From Agathobacter sp. (GTDB lineage: Bacteria; Bacillota; Clostridia; Lachnospirales; Lachnospiraceae): DNA of 64,000 nt. Where the stretch lies: positions 1 to 64,000 of the forward strand of contig JALEKN010000049.1 of NCBI GenBank assembly GCA_022769125.1. Direction: 5' to 3'. The position numbers and the translations under genes were made by a program. Of the stretch, positions 44,446 through 52,965 are shown in pieces (the first letter of the stretch is position 1; the number at the start of each line of letters is the position of its first letter). Under the pieces are notes generated by a model. That model was not told the origin of the DNA and searched no databases. It saw only the letters and a list, made by a program, of their open reading frames with translations.

Positions 44446-45597
44446 ATGTATACAGACAATCAGAAAATTTCGAGACGTCAGGTATTCCGTCTTTTCTTCT
44501 TTGATTTTTTGGGAATCGGAACGATCATACTGCCGGGACTGCTGGCACAGGAGGCAGAAAACTATGGACTTGTCAGCATTGGAATCGGAGGGGTGGCAGG
44601 CCTTTTTTATCTATTGTATTTGTCAGGCTGCTGCCGCATCCTGCGCACAGATCTACAATCCTTTTTGAAAGACCGGGGGCGTTTTGAAAGGGTAAAAAGA
44701 ATTGCAGCAGCAGTTTTGGCCTTTACCGCTTTTATGGGCGCAGGATTTGTCGGGGCGGTGCTTGCTGACATGGTTAAAAAGAGCCTGATCGGGGAGGAGG
44801 CATATGCAGTGATATGGGTATTGACGCTCTTGGCAGCAATCTATGCGGTATGCAGTGGGTTGGAGACGCGTGCCAGAGTCTATGAAGTACTGTTTTGGTT
44901 TGTAATTGCGCCGCTTCTTTTCATGCTGCTGCTTGCTGCAAAAGGAATGGAAGCCTCCAATTTTACGGTGGGCACAAAGGTGCACGCCGGAGCCGTTGTG
45001 AGTTCCGCTTATCCTGTTTTTTTAGTGTTTGGATCCATGTTTGCACTTATGTTCCTGCCCGGAAGGGTAACTTCTGAAAAGAAAGAAAAACTGATAGGAA
45101 AGACGGTCGTTTCTGTGGCGGCAGCCTATGTCCTGGCTCTGGCAATTGTTCTTTTTTCATATATTGTACTTCTTGGTAATTTTGGCTCAAAGTCACTTGC
45201 ACAGATGAAATATCCGATTGTGACGCTTATGAGTGCAATACGCATCGAAGGAGGATTTTTTAAACGGCTGGATGCACTTATGCTTTCGGTATGGTTCTTT
45301 ACACTGTTTGCCCTCCTATGTATGCAGCTGTATTACGGTGGGCAGATGCTTGCCTGCGTGTTCAAGGAGGAACACAAAAAGAGGGAACATGTGGCAGCGT
45401 ATATTATTGTTTTTGTAATCGGCCTGCTTCTTGGCAAAGAGGCGGGGCTGTGGGTGTATGCGGATCGTTTTTTCCGCTATATACAGGGACCGGTGTATGT
45501 GATTATCCCGGGCATGTGCGCATGGATGAAGGATCGGACGGCAGGTGGGAACCGAATGGACCAGAGACAGAGAAGGGGGGCGGCGCGGGAAAAATGA
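44446..45597 (+). CDS. Spore germination receptor subunit B (GerB-type permease)
   Basis: This integral membrane protein of the amino acid permease superfamily has 383 residues and about ten helices. The opening QKISRRQVFRLFFFDFLGIGTIILPG corresponds to the GerAB start. Subunit B is thought to bind the germinant and form the ion path of the receptor. It begins six bases after the A subunit, and its stop overlaps the start of the C subunit (ATGA). Confidence 0.93.
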   Translation: MYTDNQKISRRQVFRLFFFDFLGIGTIILPGLLAQEAENYGLVSIGIGGVAGLFYLLYLSGCCRILRTDLQSFLKDRGRFERVKRIAAAVLAFTAFMGAGFVGAVLADMVKKSLIGEEAYAVIWVLTLLAAIYAVCSGLETRARVYEVLFWFVIAPLLFMLLLAAKGMEASNFTVGTKVHAGAVVSSAYPVFLVFGSMFALMFLPGRVTSEKKEKLIGKTVVSVAAAYVLALAIVLFSYIVLLGNFGSKSLAQMKYPIVTLMSAIRIEGGFFKRLDALMLSVWFFTLFALLCMQLYYGGQMLACVFKEEHKKREHVAAYIIVFVIGLLLGKEAGLWVYADRFFRYIQGPVYVIIPGMCAWMKDRTAGGNRMDQRQRRGAAREK

Positions 45598-46202
45598 AAA
45601 CGCAATTTGGACGCACCATTAGGAAATGCCGGGGGAAGCGGCTGCTTAAGGAATTTCTGACAATGTGCATGGTCATATGCATTCTTGCCGGCTGCTCATC
45701 AACGGAGCTGGAAAAGAAAAGTATTCCGCTTTTTGCTGCAGTACATGCGACAGAAGACGGATATGAGATTTTGTACGATCCGCCGACGGAAAACAAGGTA
45801 CTAGACTACAATCATATAAAAGTCATCGTATTGGAAACCTCAATTCTGGAACAGAGCGCACTATATGAAAAGCTGCTGGAGCAGATTGCAAAAGAGGAGA
45901 CATTTCCAAGAAATGTATATGTATGCGCTGCAAATGATGTTGGGAAGCTCATGGACATGGGAAATGTGATGGCGGAAGACATCGGAACGTATATCGAAAC
46001 ACTTCTGGAGAACTTCGCTCCGGATGCAAGGGAGCTCCCGACAATCGGAAAGCTGATGGATGAGTTCGCAAACAGGGGAACGTCCCTCTGGCTTCCTTAC
46101 TTAAAGCCGGAGGGCGCCGGGATCATATGGGATGGATCATTCGGAATAGAAAATGCAATTCCTGTGTATAGGATTTTGGAAACAGGAGAGAATTCCGGAT
46201 AG
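45594..46202 (+). CDS. Short GerC-type spore germination lipoprotein
   Basis: This 202-residue lipoprotein has a signal with lipobox ILAGC (cysteine 34) after a basic N-terminus. The next 165 residues resemble only the N-terminal portion of GerC proteins: a polar strand-rich domain with VIVLETSILEQSALYEKLLEQIAKEE and NVYVCAANDVGKLM. Standard GerAC lipoproteins are about 370-400 residues, so the C-terminal half is missing. The reading frame shows no frameshift and ends cleanly before spoIIR. It may be a natural short form. The ATG overlaps the stop of the B subunit gene. Confidence 0.82.
   Translation: MKTQFGRTIRKCRGKRLLKEFLTMCMVICILAGCSSTELEKKSIPLFAAVHATEDGYEILYDPPTENKVLDYNHIKVIVLETSILEQSALYEKLLEQIAKEETFPRNVYVCAANDVGKLMDMGNVMAEDIGTYIETLLENFAPDARELPTIGKLMDEFANRGTSLWLPYLKPEGAGIIWDGSFGIENAIPVYRILETGENSG
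46166..46194 (+). promoter_or_regulatory. Possible sigma-F promoter of spoIIR
   Basis: GTATA (46166-46170) is followed after 14 bases by GGAGAGAATT (46185-46194), which matches the forespore sigma-F -10 pattern GGNNANAHTR at nine of ten positions. It lies inside the end of the germination lipoprotein gene, about 30 bases before spoIIR. spoIIR is sigma-F controlled in Bacillus subtilis. Confidence 0.45.
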
Positions 46203-46225
46203 AGAATATATGATCGAGGTGGAAG

Positions 46226-46870
46226 ATGAAAGACAAGGCAAAGAAAACAACGAAGGTGTTGAGCCGTATATGCATTCTGTTCTTTATTGCGTTCGTGCTT
46301 TTTCTGGCACAGGACAAGACTACTGCTGACAATGATGTGATGCAGGCACAGATTGCACAGAAAATCCTGCGGTTTCATGTGATTGCAAATAGTGACAGCA
46401 GACAGGACCAACGGGTGAAGCTGCTGGTAAGGGATGCCGTCGGTAATCTGATGGAGGAGCGGCTTATGGGGGCAAAAAGTCTGGAGGAAAGCAGACAGAT
46501 TGTGGAGGAGAACATGGATGAAATTGTGCAGACCGCCATTGATACGCTGGAACGTGAGGGATACAGGTATGGGGCAACCGCATCTCTTGAGGTAACAGAA
46601 TTCCCGGAAAAAACATATGGCAGCTACACATTTCCGGCTGGCCGATATGAAGCCTTACGGGTGGTACTTGGAAAAGGCGAGGGACATAACTGGTGGTGTG
46701 TATTGTATCCCAATCTGTGCTTTCGCGGAAGCGTGTACGAAATCGTTGATGAGAACGCAAAGGAGGAACTAAGGGAAGTGCTAAGTACGGAGGAATATGA
46801 GAGCATTTTCCGCTCGGGGCGGGTGCTGCCGCGCTTGAAATTCCTTGAATATTTCAAGAAAAACAGTTAG
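46226..46870 (+). CDS. spoIIR: Stage II sporulation protein R
   Basis: SpoIIR is made in the forespore, is exported, and triggers SpoIIGA to process pro-sigma-E in the mother cell. The 214-residue protein has an N-terminal signal/membrane segment (about 12-28, SRICILFFIAFVLFLA). The family core follows: LRFHVIANSDSRQDQRVKL, VRDAVGN, and the hallmark AGRYEALRVVLGKGEGHNWW followed by CVLYPNLC. GAGGTGG precedes the ATG. It directly follows the germination genes. Confidence 0.95.
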   Translation: MKDKAKKTTKVLSRICILFFIAFVLFLAQDKTTADNDVMQAQIAQKILRFHVIANSDSRQDQRVKLLVRDAVGNLMEERLMGAKSLEESRQIVEENMDEIVQTAIDTLEREGYRYGATASLEVTEFPEKTYGSYTFPAGRYEALRVVLGKGEGHNWWCVLYPNLCFRGSVYEIVDENAKEELREVLSTEEYESIFRSGRVLPRLKFLEYFKKNS

Positions 46871-46900
46871 AATGTCTGTAATATCACAAAGGAGACTGTC

Positions 46901-47350
46901 ATGACAAAAGAAGTGTTACTATCAATTACAGGCCTTCAGTTTGCACCGGGAGAGGAAAGCGACAGCTTAGAACTGATCACTCCAGGGGAGCATTATTTTA
47001 GAAACGGCAAGCATTATTTCTTATATGATGAAGTGATCGAAGGATTTGACCAGGTCACAAAGAATGTGATCAAGGTGGCACCGGATTATATGGAACTGAC
47101 CAAAAAGGGTGTAACCAGTGCACATATGATATTTGAGAAAGATAAGAAGAATGTGACTTATTATTACACCCCATACGGAAGTCTTTTGCTCGGTGTTGAT
47201 GCACATCGCGTGGATGTGACGGAGCAGGAGGACACCATGCAGGTGGAAGTGGAATATGGACTAGAGATGAATTATGAGCATATTGCAGACTGCCATATAA
47301 AAATTTCCGCGGCACCGCGGGGCGACAGCCAGTTTCACCTTCTGCCATAA
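46901..47350 (+). CDS. DUF1934 (YwiB-like) beta-barrel protein
   Basis: This is a 149-residue cytosolic protein of the DUF1934 family, which adopts a calycin-like barrel. The alternating strand pattern is clear: VLLSITGLQF, LELITPGEHYFRNGKHYFLYDE, a middle KVAPDYMELTKKG and the late MQVEVEYGLEMNYEHIADCHIKI. The function is unknown; in Firmicutes it often lies near sporulation or arginyl-tRNA synthetase genes. AAAGGAG precedes the ATG. It converges with a leftward gene across a shared hairpin. Confidence 0.85.
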   Translation: MTKEVLLSITGLQFAPGEESDSLELITPGEHYFRNGKHYFLYDEVIEGFDQVTKNVIKVAPDYMELTKKGVTSAHMIFEKDKKNVTYYYTPYGSLLLGVDAHRVDVTEQEDTMQVEVEYGLEMNYEHIADCHIKISAAPRGDSQFHLLP

Positions 47351-47352
47351 AA

Positions 47353-47403
47353 ATTCCCGCCATGGATGCGATGTCATAAATGACATACGTTTCATGGCGG
47401 GAA
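47353..47403. terminator. Terminator between convergent genes
   Basis: TTCCCGCCATG pairs perfectly with CATGGCGGGAA, with an inner ATGTCA/TGACAT stem. On the bottom strand five T residues follow, so it mainly terminates the leftward gene. On the top strand the tail is only CTCTTTG. Confidence 0.85.
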
Positions 47404-47418
47404 CTCTTTGATCAGAAC

Positions 47419-47934
47419 TTATTTCTTTTTGGATTTCTTGGATGTGCTATCCATGCTTTCCTTTTCTTTTTTCAACTCTTCGTTCAGCGAGTTGTATTTG
47501 TCACGCATCTTTGCGCGGAAGCCTTTTTTCTTTTCCGGCTTCTCAAGAGGTCCGCGGAGTCCGCGGATTGCGGTGATATATAAACCGCTGACGGTTGCTT
47601 TAACTTCCTTCTTGACAGGAATCTCATCAAAGATTGCATCATCAGCGATCAGTGACATTACCTTTGGGCCGACCTTTGCCTTAACGATTGGAAGCTTGGA
47701 ACGGCGCATCAGCTTCGGAGTCTGTTCGATTACCTGTTGAGGCAGACCGGATTCTTTGATACGCAATCGTTTCTTGTCAATGATAAGCATGGTGACCGTC
47801 TGTGCTGCAGCTGCAAGCTGTGCATCTTGTTCTTCCTTTTTCTTCTGCGCCCGTTTACCGAGAAAGTAAAGAACGATCATTGCTACGATCATTACAATCA
47901 GGATAACGAGGAGTGCAATTTGCCATCCGTGCAT
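47419..47934 (-). CDS. Hypothetical membrane-anchored protein (171 aa)
   Basis: The protein has one N-terminal membrane helix (about 5-27, IALLVILIVMIVAMIVLYFL) followed by GKRAQKKKEEQDAQ, which places the rest in the cytosol. Residues about 45-125 look like an ordered small domain (TVTMLIIDKKRLRIKESGLP, VKAKVGPKVMSLIADD). The last 45 residues are an extremely lysine-rich tail ending KKSKKK. I do not recognise a named family. AGGAGG lies nine bases before the ATG, and a good promoter lies upstream. It stands alone. Confidence 0.85.
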   Translation of the reverse strand: MHGWQIALLVILIVMIVAMIVLYFLGKRAQKKKEEQDAQLAAAAQTVTMLIIDKKRLRIKESGLPQQVIEQTPKLMRRSKLPIVKAKVGPKVMSLIADDAIFDEIPVKKEVKATVSGLYITAIRGLRGPLEKPEKKKGFRAKMRDKYNSLNEELKKEKESMDSTSKKSKKK

Positions 47935-47967
47935 AGTTTTTTAGTCCTCCTTCATTTGCTGGTTGTA

Positions 47968-47996
47968 ATTTTACCATTCATTTTGTGAAAAATCAA
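47968..47996 (-). promoter_or_regulatory. Promoter of the 171-aa hypothetical gene
   Basis: On the reverse strand TTGATT (47991-47996) and TAAAAT (47968-47973) are spaced by 17 bases. The remaining DNA up to 48142 shows no clear promoter for the rightward gene. Confidence 0.6.
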
Positions 47997-48142
47997 TGTG
48001 AATCATACCGGGATGTGTATATTCTGTGTTCAGGGTTTGTATTTTTAAGCGAATTGTGTTATTGTTGTTAAGTTAAAGTCGATTTTTCCATAAAAGGAGC
48101 GGAAAAGGAGACTATTTTGAAATGAAAGTTGAGGATATTAAT

Positions 48143-49357
48143 ATGAAAAAGCAGATCGTTGCGATAATGCTTGGAGCGACTATGCTTCTTACCGCCGGTT
48201 GCGGGGCTTCCGATAAAGCTTCAACCGAGCAGACAAATGAAACACAGGCAAATGAGACACAGACGGATGAAGCGCAGTCTACAGAGGCTGCCGGTGAGGA
48301 GAGCGGCGTTTCAAGTGCACAGATGGGAGTGGTTCCTTCCGAACATGTGAGTGAATTGTGTGATTACTCCGCAGTACCGATCAGCCTGTCCGCTGTATAT
48401 GAGCCATCAACCGAGAATATTCAGAATGTGGAGATGGATCTGCTGAATAGCTATGGTCTTGGATCAAAGGAAGTATCAGACCGTACAACAGTACAGGATG
48501 GAGATTATGTCAAGGTTGACTATACCGGATACCAGAATGGTGAGGCATTTTCCGGCGGAACGGCAACCGATGTTCTTATTGACGTAAGCAACAACAAGGA
48601 TGCGGAGAAAGGAACAGGATATATCACCGGATTTTCAGACGGCTTGATCGGAGCAGAGGTTGGAAGCACAATCAGTAGTGATGTGACATTCCCGGAGGAT
48701 TATGGTGTTGATTCCTTAAACGGACAGACGGTAACCTTTGAGTTTGTTGTCAAAGGCATCTATACACCAATCGGACTTGACGAGGTGGAAGATTCCGCGA
48801 TCGCTGACCAATTTGGCGCGACATACGGCATTAGCGATAAGAGCACACTTGAGGATTTTGTAAAGCAGTATATCGAATCAAATCGTTACAGTGCGCTTGT
48901 ATCACAGATCAAGGATTATGTGGTGAAGAACAGCACCTACGATATCCCGGAGGACTACCTGAAGGCAAGACTTTCCGAATATGAGGATATCTATGAGCAG
49001 ACCTACTGCACAGACGGACAGACACTTGAGGAGTATTTCCAGGATAATTATTCCATGTCTCTTGACGAGGCAGAGGAGCAGCTGCTGTCTATCCTGAATG
49101 AGCAGATCGGCGTTGAATTTGCTTTTTCCGTAATTGCGGACAAAGAGGCAATTGAGATGAACGAGGATGAGTATGCCGCATATGTGCAGAATTTCCTTTC
49201 GAATGATTCTTTGAATTTTAATTCTGAGGAAGAAGTATATGAGTATTTCGGAGCAGGAAATGCTGCCGACGGCGAGACATATTTAAGAAATCTGTATCTG
49301 GTAAATAAGGCGATCGACCACGTGGCAGACAATGCTGTGGTAACTTATACAGAGTAA
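48143..49357 (+). CDS. Extracytoplasmic FKBP-type peptidyl-prolyl isomerase lipoprotein, trigger-factor-like
   Basis: This 404-residue lipoprotein has signal MKKQIVAIM...LLTAGC, cysteine 20. A Thr/Glu/Gln/Asn-rich linker follows. The FKBP-type domain (about 115-215) shows [20 protein letters not shown], a [13 protein letters not shown] segment and [20 protein letters not shown], as in the middle domain of trigger factor. The rest is helical, like the trigger factor chaperone domain. It probably helps exported proteins fold at the outer face of the membrane. ATG 48143 follows TGAGGA at seven bases; ATG 48122 is possible but would put seven polar residues before the signal. asnS begins 13 bases downstream. 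Confidence 0.88.
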   Translation: MKKQIVAIMLGATMLLTAGCGASDKASTEQTNETQANETQTDEAQSTEAAGEESGVSSAQMGVVPSEHVSELCDYSAVPISLSAVYEPSTENIQNVEMDLLNSYGLGSKEVSDRTTVQDGDYVKVDYTGYQNGEAFSGGTATDVLIDVSNNKDAEKGTGYITGFSDGLIGAEVGSTISSDVTFPEDYGVDSLNGQTVTFEFVVKGIYTPIGLDEVEDSAIADQFGATYGISDKSTLEDFVKQYIESNRYSALVSQIKDYVVKNSTYDIPEDYLKARLSEYEDIYEQTYCTDGQTLEEYFQDNYSMSLDEAEEQLLSILNEQIGVEFAFSVIADKEAIEMNEDEYAAYVQNFLSNDSLNFNSEEEVYEYFGAGNAADGETYLRNLYLVNKAIDHVADNAVVTYTE

Positions 49358-49370
49358 AAGGAGAAGAGTT

Positions 49371-50762
49371 ATGGAACTGATTAACGTAAGAGATATTTTT
49401 AAGAAAAGGGATGAATTTGCGAACAAGACCGTTACGATCGGAGGCTGGGTAAGGAGCAACCGCAATTCCAAGAATTTTGGATTTATTGTGGTAAACGACG
49501 GAACCTTCTTTGAACCAATTCAGGTCGTATACAGTGCAGAGCTACAGAATTACGATGAGATTTGCAAGATCAACGTTGGAGCAGCTGTTATTGTAACCGG
49601 TACGCTGGTTCCGACACCAGAAGCAAAGCAGCCGTTTGAGATCCAGGCGGGCGAGGTTGCGATCGAGGGTGCATCCACTCCGGATTACCCGCTTCAGAAA
49701 AAGCGTCACACTTTTGAGTATCTGCGCACAATCTCACACTTAAGACCACGTACAAATACCTTTGAGGCGGTATTCCGTGTGCGTTCACTCTGTGCATATG
49801 CAATCCACCAGTTCTTTCAGGAGAGAGATTTCGTGTATGTCCATACACCGCTTATCACCGGAAGTGACTGCGAGGGAGCAGGAGAGATGTTCCAGGTCAC
49901 CACGCTTGATCTGAATAATCTGCCAAAGAATGAGGATGGAAGCGTTGATTATAGCAAGGACTTTTTCAACAAACCGACCAACCTTACCGTTTCCGGACAG
50001 CTAAATGGCGAGACATATGCGATGGCGTTTAAGAACATTTATACATTCGGACCGACATTCCGTGCAGAAAACTCCAATACTACTCGTCATGCCGCAGAGT
50101 TCTGGATGATTGAGCCGGAGATCGCATTTGCTGACCTTGAAGATGATATGGAACTTGCGGAGAGCATGTTAAAGTATGTCATCAACTATGTGTTAGAGCA
50201 TGCGCCGGAAGAGATGGACTTCTTCAATAACTTTGTTGACAAGGGACTTTTGGACCGTCTGCACAATGTTGTAAACAGCGATTTTGCAAGAGTGACTTAT
50301 ACAGAGGCAATTGATATTCTTTCCAAGAATAATGACAAGTTTGATTACAAGGTATCCTGGGGCTGTGATCTGCAGACAGAGCATGAACGTTATCTGACCG
50401 AAGAAGTATACAAGCGCCCGGTATTCGTAACGGATTATCCGAAGGAAATCAAGGCATTCTATATGAAACTGAACGAGGACGGGAAGACGGTTGCAGCAGT
50501 GGATTGTCTGGTTCCGGGAATCGGAGAGATCATTGGCGGAAGCCAGCGTGAGGATGACTATGACAAGCTGCTTGCCCGCATCAAGGAGATGGGACTTTCC
50601 GAGGAGGACTACAAGTTCTATCTGGATCTGCGCAAGTACGGTTCTGCAAGACATGCCGGCTTTGGGCTTGGGTTCGAGCGCTGCGTGATGTACCTTACCG
50701 GAATGGCAAACATCCGTGACGTAATTCCGTTCCCAAGAACGGTTAACAACTGCGATTTGTAA
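49371..50762 (+). CDS. asnS: Asparaginyl-tRNA synthetase
   Basis: This class II synthetase charges tRNA-Asn. It has 463 residues. The N-terminal OB-fold anticodon domain (about 1-110: [24 protein letters not shown]) is followed by the catalytic domain with motif 1 ([17 protein letters not shown]), motif 2 ([21 protein letters not shown]) and motif 3 ([21 protein letters not shown] then PFPRT). The serine/threonine-rich SNTTRH form of motif 2 is typical of AsnRS as opposed to AspRS. AAAAGGAG precedes the ATG. No T-box is present here; it follows the isomerase gene closely. Confidence 0.97.
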   Translation: MELINVRDIFKKRDEFANKTVTIGGWVRSNRNSKNFGFIVVNDGTFFEPIQVVYSAELQNYDEICKINVGAAVIVTGTLVPTPEAKQPFEIQAGEVAIEGASTPDYPLQKKRHTFEYLRTISHLRPRTNTFEAVFRVRSLCAYAIHQFFQERDFVYVHTPLITGSDCEGAGEMFQVTTLDLNNLPKNEDGSVDYSKDFFNKPTNLTVSGQLNGETYAMAFKNIYTFGPTFRAENSNTTRHAAEFWMIEPEIAFADLEDDMELAESMLKYVINYVLEHAPEEMDFFNNFVDKGLLDRLHNVVNSDFARVTYTEAIDILSKNNDKFDYKVSWGCDLQTEHERYLTEEVYKRPVFVTDYPKEIKAFYMKLNEDGKTVAAVDCLVPGIGEIIGGSQREDDYDKLLARIKEMGLSEEDYKFYLDLRKYGSARHAGFGLGFERCVMYLTGMANIRDVIPFPRTVNNCDL

Positions 50763-50793
50763 GAAGCAAAACATTATTATTTGCGCATGAAAG

Positions 50794-50847
50794 AAAACCT
50801 TCGCACATATATTGTACAAGATAAGTACAATTGTGCGGAGGTTTTTT
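50794..50847 (+). terminator. Terminator of asnS that contains the ribosome binding site of the next gene
   Basis: AAAACCT (50794-50800) pairs with AGGTTTT (50839-50845). Inside, CGCACA pairs with TGTGCG and ATTGTAC with GTACAAT, with loop AAGATAA. Six T residues (50842-50847) end directly at the ATG of the next gene. The GGAGG ribosome binding site (50837-50841) is within the 3' arm. Confidence 0.85.
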
Positions 50848-51213
50848 ATGGAAAAACAAAAGGGAAATGGGATACGATATCTGGTTACGTTGCTGTTTAT
50901 GTTCGTACTGACAATCCTGCTTCTGCTCGTGGGAACGGCGCTGGTTTATTATGGGGATCTGTCCGCGGAAACTGCGCGTATCATAATTACAGTGATTTAT
51001 ATCCTTGTGGGGATGTCCGGTGGATTTTTGATGGGAAAGATGATGAAGGTACGGAAATTTGTCTGGGGAATACTGGCCGGAATTGGATATTTCGCATGTC
51101 TGCTTATCATTTCCCTCGCCTTAAATCAGGGCACGGTCGAAGATGTCATACAGTTATTGATCACATTTGTGCTGGTTGTGGCATCCTCCATGATCGGAGG
51201 AATGATAAGCTGA
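50848..51213 (+). CDS. TIGR04086-type small membrane protein
   Basis: This is a 121-residue integral membrane protein with four predicted helices (about 10-32, 40-62, 68-88, 95-118). The glycine-rich GMSGGFLMGKMM and KFVWGILAGIGYF segments and the overall layout fit the TIGR04086 family, which is often found beside SCIFF genes in Clostridia, as here. The function is unknown. The ATG follows immediately after a terminator U-tract. A longer frame starting at 50812 would begin inside the hairpin loop. Confidence 0.85.
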   Translation: MEKQKGNGIRYLVTLLFMFVLTILLLLVGTALVYYGDLSAETARIIITVIYILVGMSGGFLMGKMMKVRKFVWGILAGIGYFACLLIISLALNQGTVEDVIQLLITFVLVVASSMIGGMIS

Positions 51214-51266
51214 AATACAAAGGACGATTTTGGGCTGGTTTCAATGGTAAAATCGAAAAAAGTGCT

Positions 51267-51294
51267 TTGCATAAAGGAACTCTTGTGCTATAAT
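51267..51294 (+). promoter_or_regulatory. Promoter of the SCIFF gene
   Basis: TTGCAT (51267-51272) and a perfect TATAAT (51289-51294) are spaced by 16 bases, with extended TGTGC before the -10. It lies 50 bases before the peptide start. Confidence 0.75.
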
Positions 51295-51344
51295 TCAAAA
51301 ATAGACGGATTTTCTGTCATAAACGAAGAAAAGGAGTACGCCTT

Positions 51345-51488
51345 ATGAAGCATGTAAAGACATTAAATACAAGAAAGTTACAGAACACAATCAAAAAGGG
51401 TGGCTGTGGTGAGTGCCAGACTTCCTGCCAGTCCGCATGCAAGACTTCCTGCACAGTAGGAAATCAGACCTGTGAGCAGTACAAATAG
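51345..51488 (+). CDS. scfA: SCIFF ribosomal peptide precursor (six cysteines in forty-five residues)
   Basis: This is a 47-residue precursor of a ribosomally made, post-translationally modified peptide. It starts MKHVKTLNTRKLQNTIKKGG and has six cysteines at positions 21, 24, 28, 32, 36 and 43, ending CEQYK. This matches the SCIFF family found in nearly all Clostridia. The leader part binds the neighbouring radical-SAM maturase, which makes thioether (sactionine) cross-links from cysteines to other residues. The mature product and its biological role are not known. AAAGGAG precedes the ATG. A terminator separates it from the maturase, which favours excess of peptide over enzyme. Confidence 0.97.
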   Translation: MKHVKTLNTRKLQNTIKKGGCGECQTSCQSACKTSCTVGNQTCEQYK

Positions 51489-51516
51489 CACAGGAACAAT
51501 TCAATAGAACCTTACG

Positions 51517-51551
51517 AAAACGACCGCACGCATCGCGAACGGTCGTTTTGT
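51517..51551 (+). terminator. Terminator after the SCIFF gene
   Basis: AAAACGACCG pairs with CGGTCGTTTT around a 13-base loop, followed by GTTCGG. Read-through would supply the maturase gene 38 bases downstream. Confidence 0.85.
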
Positions 51552-51588
51552 TCGGTATACTACAGGACAGAAAGAGAGGAATATTGTA

Positions 51589-52947
51589 GTGGTTCATCAG
51601 TACAAGAACAACGGCTATAATATCGTCCTGGATGTGAACAGCGGAGCCATTCATGTGGTAGATGATGTCAGCTATGATGTCATTGCTCTGTTTGAAGAAC
51701 ATTCAAAAGAAGAGATCCTTGAAAAGTTAAAGGATACATATAGCGAGACAGAGATTGCAGAAGCTATCGAAGAGGTACAGCAGCTTAAGGATGAGGAAAC
51801 GCTGTTTACCGAGGATGTATACAAGGATCGGATCATTGACTATAAGAAGCGTCAGACTGTTGTCAAAGCTCTTTGCCTGCACATCGCACATGACTGTAAC
51901 CTTGCCTGCAAGTATTGTTTTGCGGAAGAGGGAGAATATCATGGCAGACGCGCACTCATGGATTATGAGACAGGTAAGCAGGCACTTGACTTTTTGATCC
52001 AGAACTCCGGCAGCCGCAGGAATCTCGAAGTGGATTTCTTTGGCGGAGAACCGCTTCTTAACTTTGATGTGGTTAAGCAGCTTGTCGCATATGGAAGAGA
52101 GCAGGAAAAGCTTCATGACAAGCATTTCCGTTTTACCCTTACAACGAACGGAGTGCTGCTGACAGACGATATCATGGAATTCGCAAACCGGGAGATGGAC
52201 AATGTTGTCTTAAGCATTGACGGACGAAAGGAAGTCCACGACCGCATGCGCCCGTTCCGTAAAGGGGCAGGAAGCTATGACCTTATCGTTCCCAAATTCC
52301 AGAAGCTTGCCGATAGCCGCAATCAGGAGCGATATTATGTGCGGGGCACATATACACATTTTAATACAGATTTTTCAGAGGATGTTTTACACCTTGCAGA
52401 CCTTGGCTTCAAGCAGATCTCTGTGGAACCGGTAGTTGCGGAGGAAAGCGATGCCTATGCACTTAAGGAAGAGGATCTTCCGGTGCTGTTTGAACAGTAT
52501 GACAAGCTTGCCGCAGAGATGGTCAAGCGCAGGAAGGAAGGAAAAGGATTTAACTTTTTCCACTTTATGATCGATCTGGAAGGCGGTCCGTGTGTATACA
52601 AACGATTGTCCGGATGTGGTTCCGGAACAGAGTACCTTGCAGTAACTCCTTGGGGAGACCTTTATCCATGTCATCAGTTCGTCGGAAAAGACGAGTTCCT
52701 GATGGGAAATGTCTGGGACGGTGTGACGAATACCGAACTTAGGGATGAATTCAAATGTTGCAATGTATACGCAAAAGAAAAGTGCAGCAAGTGTTTTGCT
52801 AAGTTTTATTGCAGTGGCGGATGTGCCGCGAATTCATATAACTTCCACGGCAGCATCACAGATGCGTATGATCTGGGGTGTGAATTGCAGAAGAAGCGTA
52901 TCGAATGTGCAATAATGATAAAAGCAGCGGAAGCTGACAATGAATAA
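51589..52947 (+). CDS. scfB: Radical-SAM SCIFF maturase (thioether-forming)
   Basis: This is the 452-residue enzyme that modifies the SCIFF peptide. The N-terminal about 85 residues (HQYKNNGYNIVLDVNSGAI) form the peptide-recognition domain. The radical-SAM cluster motif CNLACKYC is at 103-110. The SAM domain has DFFGGEPLLNFD. The C-terminal SPASM region carries many cysteines (CGSGTEYLAVTPWGDLYPC, then CCNVYAKEKCSKCFAKFYCSGGC) for two auxiliary iron-sulfur clusters. The start is a GTG, eight bases after AGAGAGGA. secDF follows 18 bases on. The pair is conserved as a unit in Clostridia. Confidence 0.96.
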   Translation: MVHQYKNNGYNIVLDVNSGAIHVVDDVSYDVIALFEEHSKEEILEKLKDTYSETEIAEAIEEVQQLKDEETLFTEDVYKDRIIDYKKRQTVVKALCLHIAHDCNLACKYCFAEEGEYHGRRALMDYETGKQALDFLIQNSGSRRNLEVDFFGGEPLLNFDVVKQLVAYGREQEKLHDKHFRFTLTTNGVLLTDDIMEFANREMDNVVLSIDGRKEVHDRMRPFRKGAGSYDLIVPKFQKLADSRNQERYYVRGTYTHFNTDFSEDVLHLADLGFKQISVEPVVAEESDAYALKEEDLPVLFEQYDKLAAEMVKRRKEGKGFNFFHFMIDLEGGPCVYKRLSGCGSGTEYLAVTPWGDLYPCHQFVGKDEFLMGNVWDGVTNTELRDEFKCCNVYAKEKCSKCFAKFYCSGGCAANSYNFHGSITDAYDLGCELQKKRIECAIMIKAAEADNE

Positions 52948-52965
52948 ATAGGAAGGTATGAAACG

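Noticed and set aside
50193..50819. 208-codon leftward frame inside asnS
   Set aside because: It is antisense to class II synthetase motifs, with no ribosome binding site.
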